A stretch of DNA of 59,734 nucleotides from Magnetococcales bacterium (lineage in GTDB: Bacteria > Pseudomonadota > Magnetococcia > Magnetococcales > JADFYX01). How positions within the stretch are numbered: position 1 is the stretch's first letter; every line of letters begins with the position of its first letter. Location: the NCBI GenBank assembly GCA_002753565.1, contig PEAM01000027.1, positions 1-59,734 on the forward strand. Reading direction: 5' to 3'. Below, one piece after another: positions 8,901 through 16,963 of the stretch. The notes beneath the pieces were generated by a model, which was not told the origin of the DNA, ran no database searches, and saw only the letters and a program-made list of their open reading frames with translations. Position numbers and translations under genes: made by a program.

Positions 8901-10470
8901 CAACTCACCCGAGGCCGCCACCCTGAATCTGGAGAGCGGTTCCGACTCCGGCTCCTCCAACAGCGATCATATCACCAACCAGACCACCTTAACCTTTTCC
9001 GGCACCGCCGAAGCAGATGCCATGTTAAGCATCTCCTACCAAGGGGGGGAATCCAGCCCCACCCAGGTGACGGTAGATGGCAATGGGGATTGGACCCTCA
9101 CCACGGTCACTTTAGATGACGGTGACTACACCATCTCGGTCACCCCCTACGATACCGCCGGCAATGTTGGCACACCTAGCTCCATGAACTTTATTGTCGA
9201 TACCAACGCACCAGACTCCCCCTCGATTCCCGACCTGGAGGAGGTATCAGACTTGGGAGTCTCCAATAGCGACAACCTGACCAGCGACAGCACCCCGATT
9301 CTCAGCGGAACATCCGAGGCCAATTCCGAGATCTCCATCCTCGCCGCTCTTGGCAGTGATATCACCATCCTGGGCACCACAACCGCTGACGAATCGGGTG
9401 ATTGGACCATTGAACTGGATGAACTGGATGAAGGTACTTACGACGATGTCTATGCTGAGGCAACCGATCTGGCTGGGAACGTAGGCAGTGCCGGCCCCAG
9501 CTTATCCTTCGAGATCGATACCACCGCCCCTGAAATCAGCGGTGTCTCTGCCGTCTCAACCGACAGATTTAAAACCATCGGCGACACCATCGACATTACC
9601 GTCACCTTTACCGAGTCCGTTACGGTAACCGGCACCCCCACCCTCACCCTGGAGACCGGTGACGTCGACCGGGAGGCCCTCTTCACCTCCATCGACGAAT
9701 CCGACATGGTTTTAACCTTCACCTACACCATTCAAGCCGGGGATGAGACATCCGATCTGGACTACATCTCCACCTCGGCCCTCTCCTTAAACGAAGGCAG
9801 TATTCAAGACGATGCAGGCAATGAGGCCGACCTCACCCTGGCGACACCAGGGGAGGTGGGATCTTTGGGGGCAAACAGCAAAATTTTTACCCTGGGAGCC
9901 GGTGATTATGCCCTTGGTTTTGATGGCCTTCTCACACCAGCCGACGGTAGCATGGCATCAACCTCCGACGCCTCAACAAGCTATATCGTCCTCTTTGACT
10001 CCCTCCCAGACGCCCCCATCGATCTGTCCAACTTTAGCTCGAACGATAAAATTGCCATCGGAGGAGAGGGAGTATGGAACGGGAAAAATGCTACCGCTTT
10101 TGTCTACACCTATACCGATTCAACATACACTATGGTTGATATTCAAGGCGCCCCAACCATAGATGGTGAACCGATGACTGATGGCTCTTTTACTGGTTAC
10201 TCGTCCGAATCCAGTACGAGCTATAAGACCACCTGGTTTTTGGCGACCAATAATGATGGTGGTGCCGGCGACGTTTTTAAATGGACGGGAGGAACAGGAG
10301 GTGATTTTGATCTCAGTTTTGTCTCCAATTCAGAAGAGCCGACAACCACGCCCCTTGCAACCAATTTTACTCAGATGCCATCCTCCATCGATACCACACT
10401 GACCGATTTTATTGTCATCTCTGCCAGTGATACCTACTACGATGTGGAAGGGCCGGGACCGTATGCTTAG
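5929..10470 (+). CDS. Giant FecR-domain protein with Ser-rich linker and Ig-like repeats
   Basis: 1513 residues with no signal peptide. Residues ~1-110 are an unclassified N-terminal region. A FecR-type domain spans ~119-279 (LLGKVTAKG, LYEGEVIQTAEGGMV, TPTANIGIRGSE). A Glu/Lys/Thr-rich segment (~307-380) and a Ser/Asp/Gly-rich linker (~450-487) follow. A small beta domain (~489-640) leads to about six Ig-like repeats (~654-1310), many closing on VDTTPP-type junctions. The C-terminal ~200 residues are unassigned. This layout is typical of large surface or released adhesins, and the missing Sec signal suggests type I secretion, although no transporter or RTX nonapeptides are visible here. RBS aaggag precedes ATG 5929. 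The stop overlaps the sulfotransferase start. Confidence 0.8.
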   Translation: MFNFQPQPLDFQTTDLQNALVNHPPLTVEGEEVELPNSDFLLSGDYTRTGDDLIITNGAGETIQVDGYFSAPTPPILKTADGALLMPQTIEALLTPTPQTILVAGPVMVPATPKAGAIGKVAQLLGKVTAKGPNEVARPLSEGDPLYEGEVIQTAEGGMVKLLFRDDTEFQLGEKGRMVLDKYIYDPAGSEGNFEATVTVGIFRYASGDLAHLTEGQHSLIRTPTANIGIRGSELQGEVSSDGSTTVVHTSGVLDISDAQGLGMVTLLEPGTATAVTFGAGTPQPIFRPPETFLNHLNSQLNITKAKQNQESEENKQEEETKEDNEPPEQQEKSGEETEGKEARTEEKEETKVTEETEETEKIQATEEKEETETLLVDRELREKMVEEIDLLAEDDPLLTQQEEESSGGSTDLFNFEQEQLEVVSNEPDNHEVLVATIDGPTTGTGKQESAGSSSDISDSGSDSSDSGSDSSSSSGSSSSSGSGSTSQTTYSGLFIDSAVGGVKYVTSSGLSGYTNADGSYSYKTGDTVTFSIGGVSLGSTVASGTVTPNSFTGSSSDFVTNVIRLLQSLDSDGDPTNGITITESVRTTMSGETLNLDVDSTTFSSGVSTLISTVNTALNTTLSLVTEQAAWAHFSSSLSSAGLDASIPAGVATNPVITKVTTSNSDGAFVEGDVISIVVTFNEAVTVTGAPSLTLETGDTDREATYSSRDSSSTELTFTYTVQAGDTAADLDYASATALSLNGGSIVDGDNEAASLSLASPGYNGSLGAKANLVVDTTPPVITDVAIPDEAMKVGDEVTVTLTVEDDGGDTYSNVSGTIGGYTLSELSRTDSTTYTASFTVTEGGSDFSTEDDISVSLTLDDSAGNTSDTYETAISQSKDAIDGNTPSITGLSISNDTMAVDDTVEVTLTVSDDGGDTYTLTDGTIGGFTLFDFSRTDSTTYTASFTVTEGGDDVEADSTIPVSLTLTDSAGNTSTYTTDIDQDNDTIDANSPEAATLNLESGSDSGSSNSDHITNQTTLTFSGTAEADAMLSISYQGGESSPTQVTVDGNGDWTLTTVTLDDGDYTISVTPYDTAGNVGTPSSMNFIVDTNAPDSPSIPDLEEVSDLGVSNSDNLTSDSTPILSGTSEANSEISILAALGSDITILGTTTADESGDWTIELDELDEGTYDDVYAEATDLAGNVGSAGPSLSFEIDTTAPEISGVSAVSTDRFKTIGDTIDITVTFTESVTVTGTPTLTLETGDVDREALFTSIDESDMVLTFTYTIQAGDETSDLDYISTSALSLNEGSIQDDAGNEADLTLATPGEVGSLGANSKIFTLGAGDYALGFDGLLTPADGSMASTSDASTSYIVLFDSLPDAPIDLSNFSSNDKIAIGGEGVWNGKNATAFVYTYTDSTYTMVDIQGAPTIDGEPMTDGSFTGYSSESSTSYKTTWFLATNNDGGAGDVFKWTGGTGGDFDLSFVSNSEEPTTTPLATNFTQMPSSIDTTLTDFIVISASDTYYDVEGPGPYA
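7278..7390 (+). repeat. Ser/Asp/Gly low-complexity coding repeat
   Basis: Short imperfect tandem units (gatagcggcagtgacagttcc and relatives) encode DSGSDSS and SSSSGS runs inside the FecR-type gene. The tract probably forms a flexible linker between the acidic region and the Ig-like part. Repeats of this sort are prone to in-frame length change. Confidence 0.75.
8420..8786 (+). repeat. Pair of near-identical 46-bp segments in successive Ig-like repeats
   Basis: Positions 8420-8465 and 8741-8786 differ at only one base over 46 bp and encode the same TDSTTYTASFTVTEGG segment in two neighbouring Ig-like repeats. Nucleotide identity this high between domains whose flanks have diverged points to recent duplication or gene conversion within the gene. 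Confidence 0.8.
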
Positions 10471-13126
10471 AGAGGGTGAAGCGCAGAGAGTACTCGGAGA
10501 GGCCAGACGACTGCAAGCCAAAGGTTGTCTGGAAGAGGCCCAAAAACTCTGCCGCCCCTTGGCAGAGAACAACCAACCAGAATCCCCACTGGCCCAGGCG
10601 CTACTGGCTGTGGTGCTTCTGCAACAAAACCAATGTGAGGCTGCCGGCTCTTATCTGGAAAAAGCCCAGGCCAGCGCTGCCCTGCTGGATGCTGACGGCT
10701 TGGCGGACCTGGGTGGGGGATATCTTTTGCTGGAGCAGCCACAACAGGCTCTGCCCCCTCTTGAGAAGGCCTTGTTACAGCAGCCAAACCACCCTACCGC
10801 CCAGGCTCGCCTGGGCGTTGCTTTTTTGCAGTTACGACGCAACAGAAAAGCGCTTTATCATCTTGGTACAACCCACCAACTCTACCCAAAAAATCCTGCC
10901 ATTCTAACCAATATGGCTAAAGCCCTTATGGGGCTTGGCCAGTATGAGAAGGCACTGAAACAGGTTGAAAAATCTTTTACCTTGGGCGGCAAGCCCACTC
11001 CGGTGACCCTGGAGGTTCAGGTGGTCTCTCTTCTGGCTCTGCAGCGCAACCAAGAGGCAGAAGAGATGATCTCTGGCCTGCTCCACCAAGAGGAACAGCA
11101 GCCGGATATCCTGCGAATTTGCGGTCTCTTTTTGGCTACCCAGGATCGACACGAAGAGGCACTGCACACCCTGCATCAAGCTCTGAAGAAAAAACCCCAC
11201 GATGTTAAAATCATGGATGAACTGGTGCAAATCTCCCAAAAATTTGGCCGCTACGCTGAGGCCATCCATCTGCTTGGGCGAATGATCAAACTCGAACCAC
11301 ATATCAGCACCCACCGGGCAAAACTCTCCCATCAGCTCTGTGAACAGGGTTCAGTCAACTTAGCCAAAAAAACAGCCGAGCAGGCGCTTGAACTGGCCAA
11401 CGAACAGGATGAACCCCACAACCAGGCAGAAGCCCTCTGTGCATTGGCCTTTATCCTCGCCCAAACAGGCGAAAACACCGAGGCGGAGAGCAGGCTGAGA
11501 GAAGCCCTGGAAAAAGCGCCCCTTTTCCCTCCCGCCCTCTCTGCTCTGGGCCATCTTTTAATGCAACTGGGACGCATTGAAGAGGCTATCGCCTTTTTCA
11601 ATCAGCTAACCTGCCAACAGTTTGTCCACGGTCAGGCGGCCCTGATCAAGGCTCGGGTCTTTCCTGAGAGTACCGCTGATCTTGATAGAATAGAACAGGC
11701 CGCCAGACAACCTGGACTGAGGGGGTCTGTCAGGCACGAAATTCTCATGAGCCTGGCAGCCGCCTGGGAAAAAAAAGGGGACTATCCTAAAGCCTTTTCC
11801 CTGGCCCAACGGGCCAAAGAGCATGCCAGCCGGTTTATCTCCTACGACCCCCAGCTCAACCAACGTAAGGCAGATCGCATCATCCACTGTTTTTCCCAGC
11901 CCTTTATCGACCAGCACAACGGGTTTGGAATCTCTGATAAACGACCGGTTTTTGTGGTGGGCATGCCCCGCTCCGGCACCACTCTGGTAGAGCAGATTCT
12001 CGCCAGCCATCCCGACGTTTATGGTGCGGGGGAGTTGGGGCAGATTCCAAGCCTGATCCAAAGACTCAACTACTGGGAAAACCATGTGGGGTCTGGGCTA
12101 ACCTACCCAGACCTGTTAGGCCAGCTCTCCCAAACCGAAGCCAACTCTCTGGCATTGCAGCTGGTAGCCGACCTGCAACGCTTTGCCCCGGATGCTCAAA
12201 GAGTTGTCGATAAACTACCCCACAATTTTCAACACATCGGACTGATCCACCTGCTTTTTCCCCAAGCAGCCATCATCAATCTGGTTCGAGAACCCCGAGA
12301 TATTGCCATCTCCAACTATTTTACCCTCTACCGGGCGCAGTTTGAGGGGATGGGCTTTGCTTATGACCTGGAACATATTGGTCTTCACATTGCCGACTAT
12401 CAACGAATGATGGCCCATTGGCACCAGCTTTTTCCCGGCAAAATTCTTGATGTCTGTTATGAAGATCTGGTTGATGAGCCAGAAAAGAGTGCCAGAAGAA
12501 TATTAAACCACGTTCAACTACCGTGGAATGAGCGGGTTTTACAGTTTCATCATTTGGACAGGCCGGTTAATACCGCCAGTCTCTGGCAGGTTCGGCAACC
12601 CATCTACACCACATCAAAAAAACGCTGGCGCCGATATGCCGATATGATTGGCCCCTTTGAGACGGGGTTGAAAAAAGGCCAGGAGCGAGGCAACCAACCA
12701 ATCGATACCACGATTCCCCACCCCACTCCGGCTCCTCTGTTTAGTGTGGCAGTCCATCTGCATAAAAAAGGTGGTCTGGATCAGGCTGAAAAGCTCTATC
12801 AACAGATTCTTTCTGCCTACCCCGACCATGCCGGAGCACTGCAGATGCTTGGGGCTATCCACCTGCAAAAAAACCGACCCAACCAAGCCATCCCCCTGCT
12901 AGAGAGAGCCAGCCACATCAGCCCCAACAACAGCCAATGCTTCAACAATCTGGGAGCAGCCTACAGCAAAGCGGGACGATTAACCGAAGCCGAGGCTGCC
13001 TACACCACCGCTTTGAGTCAAAACCCCCAGTATCGGCAATCCCTGCAGGGACTGTATGATGTGTACCGCCGGCTGGGGAGGCCGGATAAGGCCAGCCAGT
13101 TAAAGAACATCGTTCAAAAAAACTGA
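10463..13126 (+). CDS. TPR-repeat sulfotransferase
   Basis: 887 residues. Residues ~1-450 are tandem tetratricopeptide helices. A sulfotransferase domain follows, with the 5'-phosphosulfate loop VGMPRSGTTLVEQIL at ~498-512 and the 3'-phosphate motif LVREPRDIAISNYF at ~606-619, both needed to bind PAPS. Three or so further TPR units occupy the C-terminus (~755-887). The family transfers sulfate from PAPS to an unidentified acceptor, possibly protein or glycan docked on the TPR solenoid. The ATG at 10463 overlaps the FecR-type stop by 8 bp and has ggaagg 11 bp upstream, so an in-frame ATG at 10442 is less likely. Coupled translation suggests the giant protein could be its substrate (inference). 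Confidence 0.82.
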   Translation: MLREGEAQRVLGEARRLQAKGCLEEAQKLCRPLAENNQPESPLAQALLAVVLLQQNQCEAAGSYLEKAQASAALLDADGLADLGGGYLLLEQPQQALPPLEKALLQQPNHPTAQARLGVAFLQLRRNRKALYHLGTTHQLYPKNPAILTNMAKALMGLGQYEKALKQVEKSFTLGGKPTPVTLEVQVVSLLALQRNQEAEEMISGLLHQEEQQPDILRICGLFLATQDRHEEALHTLHQALKKKPHDVKIMDELVQISQKFGRYAEAIHLLGRMIKLEPHISTHRAKLSHQLCEQGSVNLAKKTAEQALELANEQDEPHNQAEALCALAFILAQTGENTEAESRLREALEKAPLFPPALSALGHLLMQLGRIEEAIAFFNQLTCQQFVHGQAALIKARVFPESTADLDRIEQAARQPGLRGSVRHEILMSLAAAWEKKGDYPKAFSLAQRAKEHASRFISYDPQLNQRKADRIIHCFSQPFIDQHNGFGISDKRPVFVVGMPRSGTTLVEQILASHPDVYGAGELGQIPSLIQRLNYWENHVGSGLTYPDLLGQLSQTEANSLALQLVADLQRFAPDAQRVVDKLPHNFQHIGLIHLLFPQAAIINLVREPRDIAISNYFTLYRAQFEGMGFAYDLEHIGLHIADYQRMMAHWHQLFPGKILDVCYEDLVDEPEKSARRILNHVQLPWNERVLQFHHLDRPVNTASLWQVRQPIYTTSKKRWRRYADMIGPFETGLKKGQERGNQPIDTTIPHPTPAPLFSVAVHLHKKGGLDQAEKLYQQILSAYPDHAGALQMLGAIHLQKNRPNQAIPLLERASHISPNNSQCFNNLGAAYSKAGRLTEAEAAYTTALSQNPQYRQSLQGLYDVYRRLGRPDKASQLKNIVQKN

Positions 13127-13484
13127 CCCTCGCCGAACCCCTTACCAAAAATAATTTCAGCTTTTTTGTCACAAATCCTAACGATCTCTCCAACCCACGC
13201 TCCTCCTCGCCTCACCATTTCCAACCTCTTGTAGCCATGAGATAATTCATTCCAGGAAAAATCGCTGTTCCATGGAAACCTTGGAGTTATCGAAACTCAG
13301 GGCCTGTTTCAGCCCTGGTTTGACTCACCTTGGCGCCACCGAAAAAAGGAACTTATTATCAATTTTTTTAATCAAACCATATAAAGGTTTAATTTCAATC
13401 AGATCAACCAAAAGAAGAGGATGAAAGCTGTTCCAGCCTGAGTGCATTGTCACAAACAGGCTGTTGTTGGAGGAGGAGCCGACA
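13127..13484. other. Intergenic region before the fatty-acid operon
   Basis: About 360 bp without a gene. The right half is AT-rich and contains the sigma-E-like promoter candidate listed separately. A weak hairpin (13298-13303 with 13312-13317) lacks a U-tract and is not called as a terminator. Confidence 0.6.
13348..13376 (+). promoter_or_regulatory. Possible sigma-E-type promoter for the fatty-acid operon
   Basis: GGAACTT (13348-13354) matches the sigma-E -35 consensus exactly, and TCAAA (13372-13376) matches its -10 core. The 17-bp T-rich spacer is one base longer than the 16 bp counted in the same way for well-known sigma-E promoters. It would give a ~100-nt leader before the ATG at 13485. 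A rpoE operon lies in the same window. Not tested. Confidence 0.35.
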
Positions 13485-14489
13485 ATGAAAATAACCCAAT
13501 GGATGATTGATCGACTCATCAAATGGCTCATCATGGAGAAGCCTTTTGAAGGGGTTCCACTGTGTAATTTCAGCCGTCTTAGAACCATGATCAAACCAGG
13601 TGATGTGGTGTTGGTGGAAGGGCGGAGCCGCTCAAGCACCATCATCAAAATAGCTACACAAAGCCCCTGGTCTCATGCGGCCCTCTCCATTGGCCCTCTC
13701 AACCAGATAGAAAATCCCCAGACCCGCGCGCTCATTCAACAACACTACCATGGTCCACCCCATCGTCTGCTGATTATCGAGGCTCTGATGGATCGGGGTG
13801 TGGTGGTCTCCGACCTGCAAGAGATGTATGGTCGCCACCATCTGCGCATCTGCCGCCCGGCAGGGCTTTCGGCAGAGGACACCCTGCAGGTGCTGCACTT
13901 TGCCGCCAGCCAGCTGGGGCTTCAGTATGACTTTCGCCACCTCCTCGATTTAACCCGCCATTTGCTTCCCTACCCCCTACTTCCCCGCCGCTGGGGTTCA
14001 CGAATCTATGCCGACTATGAAGCCGCTTTTGACAAGACCGTCTGCTCCTCCATGCTGGCTCGCGCCTTCATGTCGGTTAGCTTTCCCATTGTGCCGCTTC
14101 TAAAACGTACCGACGAGGGGGAGTTGATTCTCTATCGCCGCAACTATCGCATCATGACACCCAGAGATTTTGATGTGTCGCCCTACTTCGACATTGTCAA
14201 ATATCCTCTTCTCAGCGCCAACGACCTTACCGACTATCGAAATCTCCCCTGGGACGCGGCCGGGATGGTCTGCAACAGGGAGGGGGACTGTTTTATTCCC
14301 GGCCTGGAGGAGGAGCCCCTGGGGTTCAACCTCGGCTGGAAGACAGCTCGCCATGGTCTGGGCAGTGTAACCACCAAACTGGGCAGCCTGATGCACCACC
14401 CCTTTATCCCGTTTCCCTGGAAGGTCACTTCCAAAGAGAAACAGGCGCTTCATCCCAACAACAAATCTAGAGATAGAGGAGAGCTATGA
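13485..14489 (+). CDS. YiiX/YaeF-like permuted papain-fold hydrolase
   Basis: 334 residues. The family signature is a His in a PWSHAALSIG motif (His64) and a later Cys in DKTVCSSMLARAF (Cys187). This is the circularly permuted NlpC/P60 (YiiX, C92-like) order, in which His precedes Cys. IKPGDVVLVEG at ~37-46 is also typical. Members cleave amide or ester bonds in lipids or cell-wall peptides, but the substrate here is unknown. aggaggag sits 6 bp before ATG 13485, which rules out the upstream in-frame TTG at 13464. The stop overlaps the acyl-CoA dehydrogenase start by 4 bp, placing it first in the beta-oxidation operon. Confidence 0.75.
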   Translation: MKITQWMIDRLIKWLIMEKPFEGVPLCNFSRLRTMIKPGDVVLVEGRSRSSTIIKIATQSPWSHAALSIGPLNQIENPQTRALIQQHYHGPPHRLLIIEALMDRGVVVSDLQEMYGRHHLRICRPAGLSAEDTLQVLHFAASQLGLQYDFRHLLDLTRHLLPYPLLPRRWGSRIYADYEAAFDKTVCSSMLARAFMSVSFPIVPLLKRTDEGELILYRRNYRIMTPRDFDVSPYFDIVKYPLLSANDLTDYRNLPWDAAGMVCNREGDCFIPGLEEEPLGFNLGWKTARHGLGSVTTKLGSLMHHPFIPFPWKVTSKEKQALHPNNKSRDRGEL

Positions 14490-16963
14490 TGGACACTATC
14501 CTGTGGCTTGTTCCCTGTGGTCTGATTCTCTCTTGGTGGTTGGCCTACCACAACGCTTCTCGGCTGCGCTGGACAGTAGCCTGGGGCGGGCTGATCAGCG
14601 CTATTTTTGTGCTGATTGAGCCGTCCAACCCCATGGAGTGGCCACTCTCTCGCTGGAGCGTGGTGATGGTGTTTGGCTTGCTGGCTCTGTTTGCTCATCT
14701 TCACCGGTTGCGCAGAGATAGCCTGACCCGCCCTATCATGAGGCTGTTCAAAACAGCTCTGCCCACTCTGTCAGCCACCGAAAAAGAGGCCTTGGAGGCG
14801 GGAACCGTCTGGTGGGACCGGCAGCTGTTTGGGGGACAGCCCAACTGGAACCAGCTGCTCTCTTTCTCTTCGCCCAAGCTAACCGAAGAGGAGCAGGCCT
14901 TCCTTGATGGACCGGTTGAGACCCTCTGCAACCTTGTGGATGACTGGCATATTACCGCCGAACGCAAAGATCTTCCGCCCCATGTCTGGAGCTATCTGAA
15001 AAAAGCCGGTTTTTTTGGGCTGGTCATCGACAAACAGTATGGGGGCAAGGGATTTTCTGCCGAGGCTCACTCTGCCATTGTCGCCAAGATAGCCAGCCGA
15101 AGTGTCACCGTCGCTGTGACGGTCATGGTGCCCAACTCTCTGGGTCCGGCCGAACTGCTGCGCCACTACGGCACAGACCGGCAGCGAGACAACTACCTAC
15201 CCCGTTTGGCAGATGGTAGAGAGGTACCCTGTTTTGCCCTCACCGGACCCGAAGCCGGCAGCGATGCCGGCTCCATGCCCGACCGGGGGGTGGTGGTCTA
15301 TCAAGAGCACTTTCAGGGCAAAAAAAAGGTTCTGGGTATCCGACTGAACTGGAACAAGCGCTACATTACCCTGGGTCCGGTTGCCACCGTGTTGGGGCTG
15401 GCATTCAAGCTCTATGACCCAGACCGACTGCTGGGAGACAAAGAGGAGATTGGCATCACCCTGGCATTAATTCCCACCTCCACCCCCCACATCACCATCG
15501 GTAATCGCCATGATCCCCTGGGCATCCCCTTCCAGAACGGCCCAACCCAGGGCCGAGGGGTCTTTATACCCATGGATTGGGTCATTGGTGGTCAGGAACG
15601 GGTGGGGCAAGGGTGGCGCATGTTGATGGACTCTCTGTCGGAAGGTCGGGCCATCTCTCTGCCAGCCCTTAGCACCGGAGCCGCCAAAACCGCCTGCCGG
15701 ATTATCGGCAACTACAGCCGTGTTCGCCAACAGTTCGGCCTGCCCATTGGTCGCTTTGAGGGGGTTGCCGAGGTGATGGGCCAGATGTCCGGTCAGACCT
15801 ATCTGATGGAGGCGGCCCGATCCTTTACCGCCCAGGGGGTGGATCTTGGCGAAAAACCATCGGTTATCTCTGCCCTGACCAAATATCAACTCACCGAACG
15901 GATGCGGTTGGTGGTCAACCATGCCATGGATATCATGGGGGGTGCTGCCATCTGTCGCGGCCCGAAAAACATGCTGGCTCGCATGTATCAATCCATCCCC
16001 ATCGGTATTACCGTTGAGGGGGCCAACATTCTCACCCGTACTCTCATTGTTTTTGGTCAGGGCGCCATTCGGGCGCACCCATTTTTAATTAAAGAGCTAC
16101 ACGCACTAGAGCACACCGACCCCCGCCAAGCCCTGAAACAGTTTGACAGCGCCTTCTTTGGTCATGTGGGGTTTGTGGTCAACACCTTAGCCCGAACCTT
16201 CTGGCTGGCTCTGACATCGGCCCGGTTTCTGAAGGTACCTGGGGACCGTTTTGAACGGCGTTATTTTCAGCAGCTAAGCCGTCTCTCTGCCGCCTTTGCC
16301 CTGGTCTCAGACACCGCTCTGCTCACCCTGGGTGGCAAACTGAAACGTCGGGAGATTCTCTCTGGTCGCATGGCCGATACCTTAAGCCATCTCTATCTGG
16401 GTTCGGCGGTGATGAAACGGTTTCATGATGAGGGGCGCAAAGCGGCTGATCTCCCTCTGCTCCAATGGAGCATGGCCCATAATCTTCATGGTGCAGAGGC
16501 GTCCATCTCCCGCTTTTTAGCCAACTACCCCTACCGACCCATCGCCTGGATACTCAAGGGGCTGATTTTCCCCTGGGGGCGTCGAATGGTTCCTCCCTCG
16601 GATGGGATCACCCTCCAGGCGGCGGCTCTGCTCCTGGCGCCATCGGCGAGTCGGGACCGTCTCACCCATGGCATCTATATGCCCACAGACAAAAAAGAGC
16701 CGATGGCTCTGCTGGAGGAGGCCTGCCGTCAGCGTGTCGCCACCGAGAAGCCGGAACGTTTGGTGCGGGCCTTTGCCAAGGCCAATCCCATGGATAAGGG
16801 GGCCGATCTGATTCAGATGGCGATCAAGGCACGGGTTATCACCAGTATGGAGGGTCGACAGATGATCCAGGCCAGAAAACTCTGCAGCCAGGTGATTCAG
16901 GTCGATGATTTTCCCCACTCACCTCACAACCACAAGGGACACCAATGGGAGGACGCCGCATGA
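14486..16963 (+). CDS. fadE: Acyl-CoA dehydrogenase, FadE type
   Basis: 825 residues, matching the unusually long FadE class (E. coli FadE is ~814) rather than the ~380-residue soluble enzymes. Two or three N-terminal hydrophobic segments (about residues 1-75) suggest a membrane anchor. The dehydrogenase core includes CFALTGPEAGSDAGSM and the flavin/substrate region through MDIMGGAAICRGPKN. It catalyses FAD-dependent formation of trans-2-enoyl-CoA, the first oxidation of beta-oxidation. The start overlaps the upstream hydrolase (ATGATG), and its stop overlaps the thiolase start, so the genes are translationally coupled. Confidence 0.92.
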   Translation: MMDTILWLVPCGLILSWWLAYHNASRLRWTVAWGGLISAIFVLIEPSNPMEWPLSRWSVVMVFGLLALFAHLHRLRRDSLTRPIMRLFKTALPTLSATEKEALEAGTVWWDRQLFGGQPNWNQLLSFSSPKLTEEEQAFLDGPVETLCNLVDDWHITAERKDLPPHVWSYLKKAGFFGLVIDKQYGGKGFSAEAHSAIVAKIASRSVTVAVTVMVPNSLGPAELLRHYGTDRQRDNYLPRLADGREVPCFALTGPEAGSDAGSMPDRGVVVYQEHFQGKKKVLGIRLNWNKRYITLGPVATVLGLAFKLYDPDRLLGDKEEIGITLALIPTSTPHITIGNRHDPLGIPFQNGPTQGRGVFIPMDWVIGGQERVGQGWRMLMDSLSEGRAISLPALSTGAAKTACRIIGNYSRVRQQFGLPIGRFEGVAEVMGQMSGQTYLMEAARSFTAQGVDLGEKPSVISALTKYQLTERMRLVVNHAMDIMGGAAICRGPKNMLARMYQSIPIGITVEGANILTRTLIVFGQGAIRAHPFLIKELHALEHTDPRQALKQFDSAFFGHVGFVVNTLARTFWLALTSARFLKVPGDRFERRYFQQLSRLSAAFALVSDTALLTLGGKLKRREILSGRMADTLSHLYLGSAVMKRFHDEGRKAADLPLLQWSMAHNLHGAEASISRFLANYPYRPIAWILKGLIFPWGRRMVPPSDGITLQAAALLLAPSASRDRLTHGIYMPTDKKEPMALLEEACRQRVATEKPERLVRAFAKANPMDKGADLIQMAIKARVITSMEGRQMIQARKLCSQVIQVDDFPHSPHNHKGHQWEDAA

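Noticed and set aside
13298-13317. Small hairpin after the TPR-sulfotransferase gene
   Set aside because: The stem is six base pairs and no T-run follows, so it is not a credible terminator.
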